Shown one piece after another: positions 30,282 to 36,882 of a stretch of 36,882 bases of DNA. A model generated the notes under the pieces. It saw only the letters and a program-made list of their open reading frames with translations. It had not been told where the DNA came from and made no database searches. The stretch covers positions 1-36,882 of the IMG/VR virus record IMGVR_UViG_3300006845_000030; one strand, 5' to 3'. This DNA comes from a virus. The position numbers and the translations under genes are program-made. How positions within the stretch are numbered: position 1 is the stretch's first letter; each line of letters starts with the position of its first letter.

Positions 30282-31141
30282 AGTGCGTCGTATGCCGTGA
30301 GGAAATGATGCCTTACGAGCCAGGGCAGACCCGACACCCCACCTGCTACGAGATAAGTCCAGGAGCCTGGATTGAGTTCGTTGACCCTCCGGGGTCAATA
30401 ACAGGTGAGGCACTAGCGGTTCGGAAGGAACTCACTGATGTCATTGGGTGGGCAGACAAAAATTCTTCACGTAGCCAGCAAGTGGCTATCGGTCCCTCTG
30501 AGCTCGGTGACGCCTGTGATCGACGACTCGGCTACCGTATCGCTGGAATTCCTTTCGCCAATGACTATGACCACTGGCCAGCTGTTGTGGGAACAGCAGT
30601 CCACACCTGGCTCGAAGCGGCGGTCACTGACTACCAAAGAGTCCACGGGCTCCAGCGATATCTGACCGAGCGACGAGTCCACCCCAACGACTGGGTCATG
30701 GGACACAGCGACCTATACGACTCAGAACGAAAAATGATCATCGACTGGAAAACGGTCTCGTCCAAGAACCTCGCGAAGTTCAAAGCGGAAGGTCCCCCAG
30801 AGAGTTACGTGATCCAGGTCAACCTGTACGGGATGGGGCAGATCAATGCGGGATTCCCGGTTGAGAAGGTGTGCCTCGTTGCCCTACCTCGGGCTGGCTG
30901 GCTGTCCGACATGTGGGTCTGGGTCGGTGACTATGACCCCACGATCGCCCAGCTGGCCCTTGACAGGGTCAACAACATCGGCGCTAAGCTCATCGCCCTG
31001 GATGTGATCGACAACCCACACCGCTGGGTTGAAGTGGAAGCGCAACCGTCCAAGCTATGTGGTTGGTGCCCGTTCTATCGGCAAGGAACACCACCAGACG
31101 ACGGGGTAGGTGCCAATGAGCACGGCTGTCCCGGCTGGTAA
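30278..31141 (+). CDS. Cas4-like exonuclease (PD-(D/E)XK, Fe-S type)
   Basis: A 287-aa protein from TTG 30278, overlapping the upstream stop as TTGA after GAGGTGA. Nuclease motifs are H109 in GTAVHTWLE, D145 in GHSDLYD, D156-W-K158, and Q180-x-x-L-Y. A cysteine in PSELGDAC (80) plus C-terminal CGWC and a final GCPGW fit the four ligands of the Cas4/AddB iron-sulfur cluster. The N-terminal CVVC...C may add a zinc knuckle. Phage Cas4-type proteins process DNA ends in recombination or replication. No CRISPR array is nearby. Confidence 0.88.
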   Translation: MKCVVCREEMMPYEPGQTRHPTCYEISPGAWIEFVDPPGSITGEALAVRKELTDVIGWADKNSSRSQQVAIGPSELGDACDRRLGYRIAGIPFANDYDHWPAVVGTAVHTWLEAAVTDYQRVHGLQRYLTERRVHPNDWVMGHSDLYDSERKMIIDWKTVSSKNLAKFKAEGPPESYVIQVNLYGMGQINAGFPVEKVCLVALPRAGWLSDMWVWVGDYDPTIAQLALDRVNNIGAKLIALDVIDNPHRWVEVEAQPSKLCGWCPFYRQGTPPDDGVGANEHGCPGW

Positions 31142-31155
31142 CAGAGGAGCAGAGA

Positions 31156-31755
31156 ATGCAGCCATTCGGTGAACCTAGTGGCGGGGATCGGCTAAACCCC
31201 CGTGACATTGTGGGCCAGCTGCTCATTGTGCGGCCCATGGAGTACAAAACGGGAATTGTTACTCAGTACACGCCACCCGGTGAGACCTCAGACGCCATCG
31301 CGTGCGACGTGGTGAACATGGACGAGAAGGACGACTACGGAGCTGCGGGTCACGTTTACCGCAACGTGCTGTGGTTCCAGTCCAAGCTCATTCAGGGTCT
31401 CCGTCCGTGTGTGGGTCAGCTTCTCCTGGGTCGCATCGGTCGAGGAGCAGGTACTCCTGGACGTACGGCCCCGTTCATTTTTGAGTCGGCGTCTCAGGAT
31501 CAGGTGGCGGTAGGGCGGGCACAGACGTGGCTCGCAACTCATCCAGAGTTCGCGGCTTCGCCCGTACCAACTGCACAGTCACCCGTCGCACCAATCGCCC
31601 CTGTGACGGCACCCCCAAGTCCAGGTCCCAGTCCTCATACAGTTCCAGATCCTCAGGCCCAGCAGAGTCTTCTGGATCGGATGCGCCAACAGCAGCCTGC
31701 TTATCCACGGACACCCCCATCTTCGGATCCCAGCTACAACGAAGCCCCGTTCTAA
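31156..31755 (+). CDS. Single-stranded DNA-binding-like protein
   Basis: A 199-aa protein after GAGGAG. Its first 120 residues (NPRDIVGQLLIVRPMEYK, VYRNVLWFQSKLI, VGQLLLGRIGRG) have OB-like strands. A long Pro/Ala/Gln linker follows, ending in SDPSYNEAPF, which resembles the acidic, PF-ended tip by which SSB proteins recruit partners. Many actinophages have this protein between Cas4-like and primase-helicase genes. SSB function is inferred from tail and context. Confidence 0.75.
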   Translation: MQPFGEPSGGDRLNPRDIVGQLLIVRPMEYKTGIVTQYTPPGETSDAIACDVVNMDEKDDYGAAGHVYRNVLWFQSKLIQGLRPCVGQLLLGRIGRGAGTPGRTAPFIFESASQDQVAVGRAQTWLATHPEFAASPVPTAQSPVAPIAPVTAPPSPGPSPHTVPDPQAQQSLLDRMRQQQPAYPRTPPSSDPSYNEAPF

Positions 31756-31794
31756 AAGCAAACGCCCCGGATGGCAAGTCCGGGGCGGTTGCTT
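31756..31794 (+). terminator. Intrinsic terminator after the SSB-like gene
   Basis: CGCCCCGGA (31763-31771) and TCCGGGGCG (31779-31787) form a perfect 9-bp stem around TGGCAAG. An outer AAGCAA/TTGCTT (31756-31761 and 31789-31794) extends it, with one A-G mismatch between. It begins directly after the stop codon. Confidence 0.85.
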
Positions 31795-31887
31795 CAGAGA
31801 AGGCAGAGTTGCAGAAGTGCAAGGTACCACGAGCCACCGGCTGGGCGTACGATCAGAAAACCTTTTCGTTTAACCGGAGGCTCACAT

Positions 31888-31924
31888 GATGCAGGGACCT
31901 CTTTCTCAAGGAGGTCCCTGCATC
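31888..31924 (+). terminator. Perfect 14-bp hairpin upstream of the PrimPol gene
   Basis: GATGCAGGGACCTC (31888-31901) pairs exactly with GAGGTCCCTGCATC (31911-31924) across the nine-base loop TTTCTCAAG. No U-run follows. Loop and 3' arm spell AAGGAGGT, a complete Shine-Dalgarno match, here sequestered. It is either a second terminator in the gap 31756-32040 or an RNA switch. A short frame (31886-32044, 52 codons) starts in it and reaches the PrimPol start. Confidence 0.6.
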
Positions 31925-31994
31925 GGGATCAGCTTCAGCCTACTGATCCTCTGCTGTGCGTTTCCTGTTCCCCGTTGGTCACATAACCAGAAGA

Positions 31995-32037
31995 GGGGTA
32001 CTCCAAATGATCACAGTAACCATGTAGGGGGGTACTC
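31995..32037. promoter_or_regulatory. Paired GGGGTACTC sites before the PrimPol gene
   Basis: GGGGTACTC occurs at 31995-32003 and at 32029-32037, 34 bp apart centre to centre. The second is within TAGGGGGGTAC, shared with the AAA ATPase promoter region. AGGGGGG at 32026-32032 may also serve as the ribosome binding site for GTG 32041, so a bound protein or structure could affect both transcription and translation. Confidence 0.5.
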
Positions 32038-32040
32038 ATC

Positions 32041-34608
32041 GTGACTGTACAGGTAGACACCACATCTAGCCAGTCCAGGCTGGACCTGGCACAAGTACAG
32101 TCCTTTATTGAGCTGATTCATGGCGATTCCAAGGGCCTGCTCCATGTGTCCACGTCGAACGGCTGGACAGGGCGTACGTTTACCCTCGACAAACTTAATG
32201 ATCTTCTACGGTACGTGGAAGAGTGCCATGAGGCACGGGTAGCCGGGATCTACTTGCGGGCCTGCACGCTACGGGAAGAACCCAAGCTCGGTGGTCGTGG
32301 CGGAGAGTCCGACTCCCTTGAGTTTCCAGGGCTCTGGGCCGACATCGACATCGCCGGCCCGGGGCACAAGACCAAGAATCTGCTACCCCCTGATGAGAGC
32401 ACGGCCCGTTCGATCGTAGGAGCAGCTGGACTCCCCACTCCTTCCTTGTGGATCCACAGCGGTGGCGGGCTGTACCCCTGGTGGCTGCTGAGGCAGCCAG
32501 TGATGGTCACCGACCAGGACGTGCTGGAGCGGGTCAAGGCGCTCTCCACGGGGTGGCAGGACATCCTTGCCCGTGGTGCCGAACGACTCAGCTGGCACTA
32601 CGGCACCGGAATTGGTGATCTTGCTCGGGTACTCCGGATACCTGGGACAGTGAACCTCAAGGTCGAGGGTCGACCACAGCCGTGTCGGATCGTGCACGGT
32701 GACGGTGACGGACAGATGTACACGTTCCAGGAGCTGGAGGGGCACCTGGACAGGGCCAGGGCAACTCTGGAAACAACGGCTCCCGTCGTGTCCCACTTTT
32801 CATACATTCCTATTAACAGTGATCGATCAGAAGTAACTCCATTTAACGATTTCGAGAATAAGGTCGATTGGGCTGACATCCTTGAAGGGTGGACGCTAAG
32901 CAAAACCGTGGGTGGTACCCGCTACTGGACGAGGCCGGGAAAGCGTAAGAGTGACGGACACTCGGCTACCACGGGTCGTAATGCGGAAAGGGATCGGCTA
33001 TTCATCTTCACCACTGAGACCGAATTCGAGCCCTGGAGGTGTTACACCAAGGGTGCCGCATGGGCAATCATCAATGGCTATGGAAATGATTTCTCCGCAG
33101 CCGCAAAGGCCCTCAGGAGTCAAGGTTACGGGGTTCAGATAGCACAGATAACGCCCATCACTGAAGCGCCTAGTTTCGTGCCCCCGCGCCCAGCTGACAC
33201 CAACGGCAACGGTCACCACGAACCTGAATACGTACCCAGTGAAAGGCACATGCTCAACGACATTGGCAACGCCGAACGACTAGCGGAAGTTGCTCAGGGC
33301 ACGTTCAAGTTCGTATCCCAGGACAAGCACTGGCGACACTGGACCGGTACCCACTGGGCACGCGACAAGGGGGCCAAGGTCAGTTTGAAGTACCGGGGAG
33401 TCATGGAGTACCTCCGGGCCGAGGTCGACCAGGCCAGGGGAACCAGCGACTTCAAGGAAATCAACAAGTGGTATGGCTCTTCGGGTATGGCCACACACGT
33501 TAATGGTGCAATTGGCTTGTTCGCCAGTATGGTAACGGCGAATGTCCTGGACTTTGACAGTAAGCGGAACCTGCTCAATCTCAAGGACTGCACGCTGGAT
33601 CTAGACACTCTCCAGGTCCACGCACACGATCCTAAGGACATGCTCACCAAGCAGTTCAACGCCAGCTGGAATCCAGACGCAACTGCTCCGGAATGGGTCA
33701 AGTTTATTGAACGGGCCATTCCTGATACGGCTATGCGGAACTACCTTCAGCGGGCTCTGGGGTACACCCTGCTCGGTGACTCTGACCAGCGCGCGGTGTT
33801 CCTCCTGCATGGACCTTCAGGTACCGGTAAGTCTCAGCTGTGTCGGGCCATCGAACTGATCTTCGGTGACTACGGGGCCTCGGCTGCCGCGTCCACGTTC
33901 AAGTCCCGTCGCGGTGACTCGTTGCCGGCTGACCTCCACCTGCTCATGGGCAAGCGGTTCGTCACCTTCTCGGAGACCTCGATCGGCGCGCTCATGGACG
34001 AGGAGCTGATCAAACGAATCACCGGTAACGACACCCTGACAACTCGTCCCCTGTACGGCGAGTTCGTGTCATGGCGTCCAAACTGTGTCATTTGGATGTC
34101 AACCAACCACCTGCCCACCTTGACCTCCGACGACGATGCCATCTGGCGCCGGGTCAAGCCGATCCGCATGGACTGCCCTATAGGCGAGGAGCAGGAGGTC
34201 GGGGCGTTCGCTGAGCGGGTACTCCTGGCCGAGAGCAGCGGGATCCTCAACTGGCTCATCGAGGGCGTGCGCATGTACCGCGAGGAGGGGTTGCGCAACG
34301 AGCCGAATGCCCTGCGCTCCGAGGTGGACCAGTACAAGCTGGAGACCGACACGGCCGCCATGTTCGTCCACGAGAGCCTGGAGGAGGGCACGCTCCTTGC
34401 CCAGGAGGACGGCCTAGTCGCTACTCGTGCCCTCTACGTTCAGTACGTGGACTGGTGCAACCTGAACCTCCAGCGACCACTGGGTAGTCGCCGGTTCAAG
34501 TGGCGGATCGAGAACCTCGGATACGAGTACACGCGGGAGAAAGGGTCCAACTGGAAGGGTCTGGCCCAGAACATGATGTTCGGTGTCCTGGGCACTATGC
34601 GGCGTTAA
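32041..34608 (+). CDS. PrimPol-type primase fused to SF3 helicase
   Basis: An 855-aa replication protein from GTG 32041. The N-terminal part has primase-polymerase motifs: WADIDIAGPG (D101, D103), HSGGGLYPWW (139-148) and RVLRIPGTVNLK (196-207), typical of archaeo-eukaryotic primases in mobile elements. A D5_N-like part (DKHWRHWTGTHWARD) leads to the SF3 helicase with Walker A GPSGTGKS (591-598), FVTFSETS and NCVIWMSTNH. It likely unwinds origins and makes primers. No DNA polymerase is encoded nearby. Its TAA overlaps the convergent holin stop. Confidence 0.9.
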   Translation: MTVQVDTTSSQSRLDLAQVQSFIELIHGDSKGLLHVSTSNGWTGRTFTLDKLNDLLRYVEECHEARVAGIYLRACTLREEPKLGGRGGESDSLEFPGLWADIDIAGPGHKTKNLLPPDESTARSIVGAAGLPTPSLWIHSGGGLYPWWLLRQPVMVTDQDVLERVKALSTGWQDILARGAERLSWHYGTGIGDLARVLRIPGTVNLKVEGRPQPCRIVHGDGDGQMYTFQELEGHLDRARATLETTAPVVSHFSYIPINSDRSEVTPFNDFENKVDWADILEGWTLSKTVGGTRYWTRPGKRKSDGHSATTGRNAERDRLFIFTTETEFEPWRCYTKGAAWAIINGYGNDFSAAAKALRSQGYGVQIAQITPITEAPSFVPPRPADTNGNGHHEPEYVPSERHMLNDIGNAERLAEVAQGTFKFVSQDKHWRHWTGTHWARDKGAKVSLKYRGVMEYLRAEVDQARGTSDFKEINKWYGSSGMATHVNGAIGLFASMVTANVLDFDSKRNLLNLKDCTLDLDTLQVHAHDPKDMLTKQFNASWNPDATAPEWVKFIERAIPDTAMRNYLQRALGYTLLGDSDQRAVFLLHGPSGTGKSQLCRAIELIFGDYGASAAASTFKSRRGDSLPADLHLLMGKRFVTFSETSIGALMDEELIKRITGNDTLTTRPLYGEFVSWRPNCVIWMSTNHLPTLTSDDDAIWRRVKPIRMDCPIGEEQEVGAFAERVLLAESSGILNWLIEGVRMYREEGLRNEPNALRSEVDQYKLETDTAAMFVHESLEEGTLLAQEDGLVATRALYVQYVDWCNLNLQRPLGSRRFKWRIENLGYEYTREKGSNWKGLAQNMMFGVLGTMRR

Positions 34609-34823
34609 ACGACACTGGGATCGTCTTTTGTGGGGCCTACCTGAGATGAGATAAGGGACACGGCAACGCAGGCAATCATAGAACCAACTGCCAACTTCCA
34701 CATGTCGTTGTAGTTGACGCTAAACCAGTTCGCGCCATCAGCACCAATAGCGATGACATACACCTCAAGCGGCGTTTTAATCGCACGCTCGATGGTTTTT
34801 TTCCAGAAATCCCAACTCCACAT
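34605..34823 (-). CDS. r1t-like holin
   Basis: A 72-aa protein. The start MWSWDFWKKTIERAIKTPLE matches the N-terminus of r1t-family holins. Hydrophobic spans at about residues 20-35 and 43-60, with an acidic tail (GPTKDDPSVV), would make pores that release the endolysin. The ATG lies at the edge of a 14-bp hairpin (34808-34851) with no clear ribosome binding site. It ends on the convergent stop of the PrimPol gene (shared TTAA). The endolysin lies 29 kb away in the late operon. Confidence 0.8.
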   Translation of the reverse strand: MWSWDFWKKTIERAIKTPLEVYVIAIGADGANWFSVNYNDMWKLAVGSMIACVAVSLISSQVGPTKDDPSVV

Positions 34824-34851
34824 ACCCCGAAGGATAGGTGGAGTTGGGATT
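34808..34851 (-). promoter_or_regulatory. 14-bp hairpin enclosing the holin start codon
   Basis: On the minus strand AATCCCAACTCCAC (34851-34838) pairs exactly with GTGGAGTTGGGATT (34821-34808). The 16-nt loop ends with GGGGTAT; A and T of the start codon are in the loop and G begins the 3' arm. The arm also encodes residues 2-5. No U-run follows, so translational control of the holin is more likely than termination. Confidence 0.7.
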
Positions 34852-34859
34852 CAAGGGAA

Positions 34860-35069
34860 CTAGTCGATCTGGCTGAGCACCCACAACGTGACCGCGATAC
34901 CGGCGATCACCGCGATGAGCACCTTGGGGTGCTTCCAGAGCCGGGACAGCACGATGGCTAGACCTATGGCGGCCATCGCCGGCCAGAACCATGGTTGACC
35001 CATCAGCTCATCAAGGCCGGGGATGTGCTGCCCAGGGATACCTGGGGTATCAGCAGCGAGCCAGTCCAT
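34860..35069 (-). CDS. Small membrane protein of the lysis-like cassette
   Basis: A 69-aa protein. The N-terminal 25 residues are soluble (DTPGIPGQHIPGLDELMG), followed by two hydrophobic segments (WFWPAMAAIGLAIVLSRLW, then VLIAVIAGIAVTLWVLS) with a basic loop (KHPK). It lies between two other small membrane proteins and starts five bases after the preceding stop. A holin, antiholin or holin-like role is plausible; no defined family was recognised. Confidence 0.75.
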   Translation of the reverse strand: MDWLAADTPGIPGQHIPGLDELMGQPWFWPAMAAIGLAIVLSRLWKHPKVLIAVIAGIAVTLWVLSQID

Positions 35070-35074
35070 TGAGG

Positions 35075-35251
35075 TCAGCTGCCTGCCTTGGACTTGAACA
35101 GTGAACCAAGGGCAGCTACGGCGAGACCGATCACTGCCATGATCACACCGCCCCGTACGGCACTGTCGTTGCCCTCCTGGCTGGCCAAGAAGCTGGCCAG
35201 CCCACCAAGGATCACGATAATGATGCCGACCGTCTTCAGGATGAAGTTCAT
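35075..35251 (-). CDS. Small two-span membrane protein
   Basis: A 58-aa protein, MNFILKTVGIIIVILGGLAS..., from ATG 35251 after GGAG. A longer frame to 35371 runs over the promoter and is rejected. Two hydrophobic spans (about 5-23 and 35-51) flank an acidic loop (QEGNDSAVRGG), and the tail is basic (FKSKAGS). It is first in a three-gene membrane cassette with its own promoter (35298-35326), giving a leader of about 40 nt. Holin or antiholin function is possible. Confidence 0.72.
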   Translation of the reverse strand: MNFILKTVGIIIVILGGLASFLASQEGNDSAVRGGVIMAVIGLAVAALGSLFKSKAGS

Positions 35252-35297
35252 GTGCTCCTGTTCTCCTTGTGGTAGAAGATCACTTTCCGTGACTCCT

Positions 35298-35326
35298 ACC
35301 TTACACCCGTACCCTCGGGTAGACAA
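35298..35326 (-). promoter_or_regulatory. Promoter of the membrane-protein cassette
   Basis: On the minus strand TTGTCT (35326-35321), 17-bp spacer, TAAGGT (35303-35298). The spacer contains the palindrome shared with the AAA ATPase promoter. The start point would be near 35291. Confidence 0.65.
35309..35321. promoter_or_regulatory. Putative operator GTACCCTCGGGTA, copy 2
   Basis: Identical over 13 bp to 2144-2156. It overlaps the end of the -35 and the spacer of the leftward promoter, so a bound protein could block the holin-like cassette. Confidence 0.55.
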
Positions 35327-35327
35327 A

Positions 35328-35603
35328 TCACATACCGGGATACCTTGGGACCGGATCATCTTCGTGGACAAGGATCACGAAAGCGACACCGTCATCGACC
35401 ATGTAGGTGTGCGCCGCCGTTCCTGCTATCCGAGCGTGGGCGTATACGGCGGTCCGGAAAGAAGCGGACGTACAGGTGTAGTCCACACCCTCCCGGGCGA
35501 AGCGCCACTGGCCATCGCGCCAGGTCTCCCATGGATAGCGGGGACGGCGACCTCGTGGCGGTAGAGGATGATCGTGAGCACCTTCAGCGATAACTTCAGC
35601 CAT
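35328..35603 (-). CDS. Small phage protein with RYPWETW motif
   Basis: A 91-aa protein. The core RGRRPRYPWETWRDGQWRF, the short GVDYTCTSASFRTAVYAHAR and a final strand (AFVILVHED) match a family of small actinophage proteins with YPW and DG motifs. The arrangement (basic N-terminus plus helix) suggests nucleic-acid binding but this is inference. It follows the metallophosphoesterase by ten bases. Confidence 0.75.
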   Translation of the reverse strand: MAEVIAEGAHDHPLPPRGRRPRYPWETWRDGQWRFAREGVDYTCTSASFRTAVYAHARIAGTAAHTYMVDDGVAFVILVHEDDPVPRYPGM

Positions 35604-35613
35604 GTCAGGGATC

Positions 35614-36420
35614 TTACTGGTCTGACTCTGGCGAACGGCCAGTAACCGCCTGAATGTCGACCAAATCCACTATCCGGATGTTCTGCTGGTAACTGGTCCC
35701 GTCACAGTCCAAACCCCAGACGATCACGCCGCCATGTTCAAACTGCTCGTGGGCTGCGTACGCCCGGTGGTAGTGCCCGTGCACAATGATCGTCGGAGTT
35801 ACCGCGCTAGTCACCATGGACAGTCTCTGCCGGTGAGCACGGGCCAACTGCAACTGCTCAGGTGGGAAGTCTGAGTACCGGTTCTCCGCCCGATCGTCAA
35901 TGCCTGGGATGGTCACCTCTTTCGGGCAGTCATGGGAAACCAACACGTCAACTGGACCCTCTGCGGCAGCCTTGGCGATCTCAGTGAACGTGATCAGTTC
36001 CTCTGGCCACCACGAGATCCCCTGCTGGCGCCAGGGCCGGTCGACTGAATGCGCGCCACCCATGCCCATGAACCGCACACCGCCCCAGTTCCAGCGGAAG
36101 CCCCGGGGAACATGCCAGATATGCGGAGCCAGTTCTCGGAGACCGTTCTCTCCCACTGGAAACGAGTACAACTGTTCGTAGTCCTCGTGGTTTCCGTCCA
36201 CGAAAAGGAGATGGATCCCAGCCTTATCAAGTGCCTCTTCCAGGGCGTTCAGGTAGCTGGTGTTGAACGTGTAGCCAAAGTCGCCGGCATGGATGATGAC
36301 GTCAACGTCCTGGTACGAGACATTTTGGATCATTGAGACTGCCCATGGTGCATTCATGTGCCAATCGCCAGCAAAGGCAATGGTTGTGGGCGTAGCTAGC
36401 GGATCAGTCAGTTCGGTCAT
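35614..36420 (-). CDS. Calcineurin-like metallophosphoesterase
   Basis: A 268-aa protein with all metal-binding blocks: GDWH (about 18-21), GDFG (46-49), GNHED (75-79), SHD (about 161) and GHYH (about 212). This is the two-metal phosphoesterase fold, which cleaves phosphate esters in nucleotides, DNA ends, cyclic nucleotides or phosphoproteins. The substrate cannot be told. GAGAGAGAAGA precedes the ATG. It overlaps the upstream gene by 17 bases. Confidence 0.9.
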   Translation of the reverse strand: MTELTDPLATPTTIAFAGDWHMNAPWAVSMIQNVSYQDVDVIIHAGDFGYTFNTSYLNALEEALDKAGIHLLFVDGNHEDYEQLYSFPVGENGLRELAPHIWHVPRGFRWNWGGVRFMGMGGAHSVDRPWRQQGISWWPEELITFTEIAKAAAEGPVDVLVSHDCPKEVTIPGIDDRAENRYSDFPPEQLQLARAHRQRLSMVTSAVTPTIIVHGHYHRAYAAHEQFEHGGVIVWGLDCDGTSYQQNIRIVDLVDIQAVTGRSPESDQ

Positions 36421-36634
36421 TCTTCTCTCTCCCCATCGTCTCCCACTCGATCTCCTCCGGTGGGTCCAAGCTCGCCGCGTACTTCATCAGACAATCCCAA
36501 GAGCAGAAGTCGTACAGGTACGGGTTCTCCGTAGGTAGCCGCATGACCACCAACAGCCACCCGGTGATGGGCCGGGCTTCCGAGGCCGAGGTCTGCTTGT
36601 TCTCGCACTTGGGCTCTTCGCAGTAGTAGGTCAT
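36404..36634 (-). CDS. Small zinc-finger-like protein
   Basis: A 76-aa protein from ATG 36634, one base after the preceding stop. CEEPKCENK near the N-terminus and FCSWDCLMKYA near the middle give four cysteines as two CxnC pairs, the pattern of a treble-clef or MYM-like zinc finger. Similar small proteins are common in actinophages. It overlaps the phosphoesterase start by 17 bases. DNA or protein binding is likely; role unknown. Confidence 0.75.
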   Translation of the reverse strand: MTYYCEEPKCENKQTSASEARPITGWLLVVMRLPTENPYLYDFCSWDCLMKYAASLDPPEEIEWETMGREKNDRTD

Positions 36635-36635
36635 C

Positions 36636-36818
36636 TCACGGGTCAAGATCTTCCTCCCTGGGACCATCTGTGAGCCTGCGTAGAACCTCATGGTGCCTTT
36701 CAACGACGACTTTCAACGCCTCAACAAAAGCCGGGTCCAGACGCCACAAGGAGTGCCCGGATAACTGATCAGCATCAGCCAACACATCGGCCGGGATCTC
36801 TTTCTTCTCCTTGCCCAT
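36636..36818 (-). CDS. Small helical protein
   Basis: A 60-aa protein, MGKEKKEIPADVLADADQLSG..., with an excellent GGAGGAGGG upstream. A longer start at 36839 lacks a ribosome binding site. The sequence is predicted helical by eye, basic at the start and acidic at the end (GPREEDLDP). No family was recognised. It heads the minus-strand operon that continues to the phosphoesterase, although a gene from beyond the right edge may precede it. Confidence 0.65.
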   Translation of the reverse strand: MGKEKKEIPADVLADADQLSGHSLWRLDPAFVEALKVVVERHHEVLRRLTDGPREEDLDP

Positions 36819-36845
36819 GGCCCTCCTCCACCGTTCCATGATCGT

Positions 36846-36882
36846 CTACGAACTGTTTGAACTGCGTCCTGAACTGCGTTGA
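36846..36882. repeat. Right-edge direct repeats TGAACTGCGT
   Basis: TGAACTGCGT occurs at 36858-36867 and 36870-36879, with a third GAACTG at 36850. On the minus strand one frame reads TQFRTQFKQF and continues into the next gene; another ends at a TAG (36848-36846). Either could be the 3' end of a gene entering from outside the window. Too little is present to decide. Confidence 0.4.

Noticed and set aside
31886-32044. 52-codon frame before PrimPol as a confirmed gene
   Set aside because: It has a GGAGG and a GTGA overlap with the next gene, but it begins inside a 14-bp hairpin and contains both GGGGTACTC sites; kept only as a possible leader peptide.

Overview
The window looks like most or all of the genome of a tailed, siphovirus-type phage of an actinobacterial host. 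The sequence is GC-rich. Genes are tightly packed, with many ATGA, TGATG and TAATG stop/start overlaps and frequent GTG or TTG starts. The protein set is the usual actinophage one: a large terminase, portal and MuF protein, a capsid protease, a capsid protein with an N-terminal helical arm, DUF5047-type tail proteins, an r1t-like holin, a Cas4-like nuclease and a PrimPol-helicase. No integrase, DNA polymerase or small terminase was recognised. The host genus cannot be settled from the sequence alone.

Layout. (1) 1-168: C-rich, repeat-bearing left end. (2) 169-3747, plus strand: a protein with a RAMP-like glycine loop, a four-gene tRNA cluster (Ser, Gly, Asp and a degenerate Ala) in which three tRNAs are each followed by a long near-perfect hairpin, two tiny proteins and a AAA+ ATPase. 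A bidirectional-looking terminator at 3763-3811 separates this block from the convergent late operon. (3) 29804 down to 3812, minus strand: one long late operon, in transcription order terminase, DUF1360 membrane protein, portal, MuF, a capsid protease fused to SAP-like repeats and a zincin, capsid-associated protein, capsid protein, decoration-like and second capsid-like proteins, neck proteins, major tail protein, tail assembly chaperones (probable frameshift), tape measure, tail tip and fibre proteins, endolysin and small membrane proteins. A plus-strand ORF at 23050-23301 sits inside it. (4) 29877-34608, plus strand: XRE regulator, Cas4-like exonuclease, SSB-like protein and PrimPol/SF3 helicase. 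(5) 36818 down to 34605, minus strand: two small proteins, a metallophosphoesterase, a WYPW-type small protein and three small membrane proteins including an r1t-like holin.

Regulation. Terminase and the XRE gene diverge across 72 bp. Both have promoters placed so that the transcript should start at or next to the start codon (leaderless). A GGGGTAC-type motif recurs at the controlling ends of the AAA, XRE, PrimPol and membrane-cassette transcription units. One 13-bp version (GTACCCTCGGGTA) is identical at 2144 and 35309, more than 33 kb apart. It is a candidate phage-specific operator, perhaps read by the XRE protein.

Most unusual candidates: the protease-SAP-zincin fusion (a possible virion-carried effector), the tRNA-hairpin alternation, the dispersed GGGGTAC operator and leaderless promoter set, and the holin start codon folded into a 14-bp hairpin.
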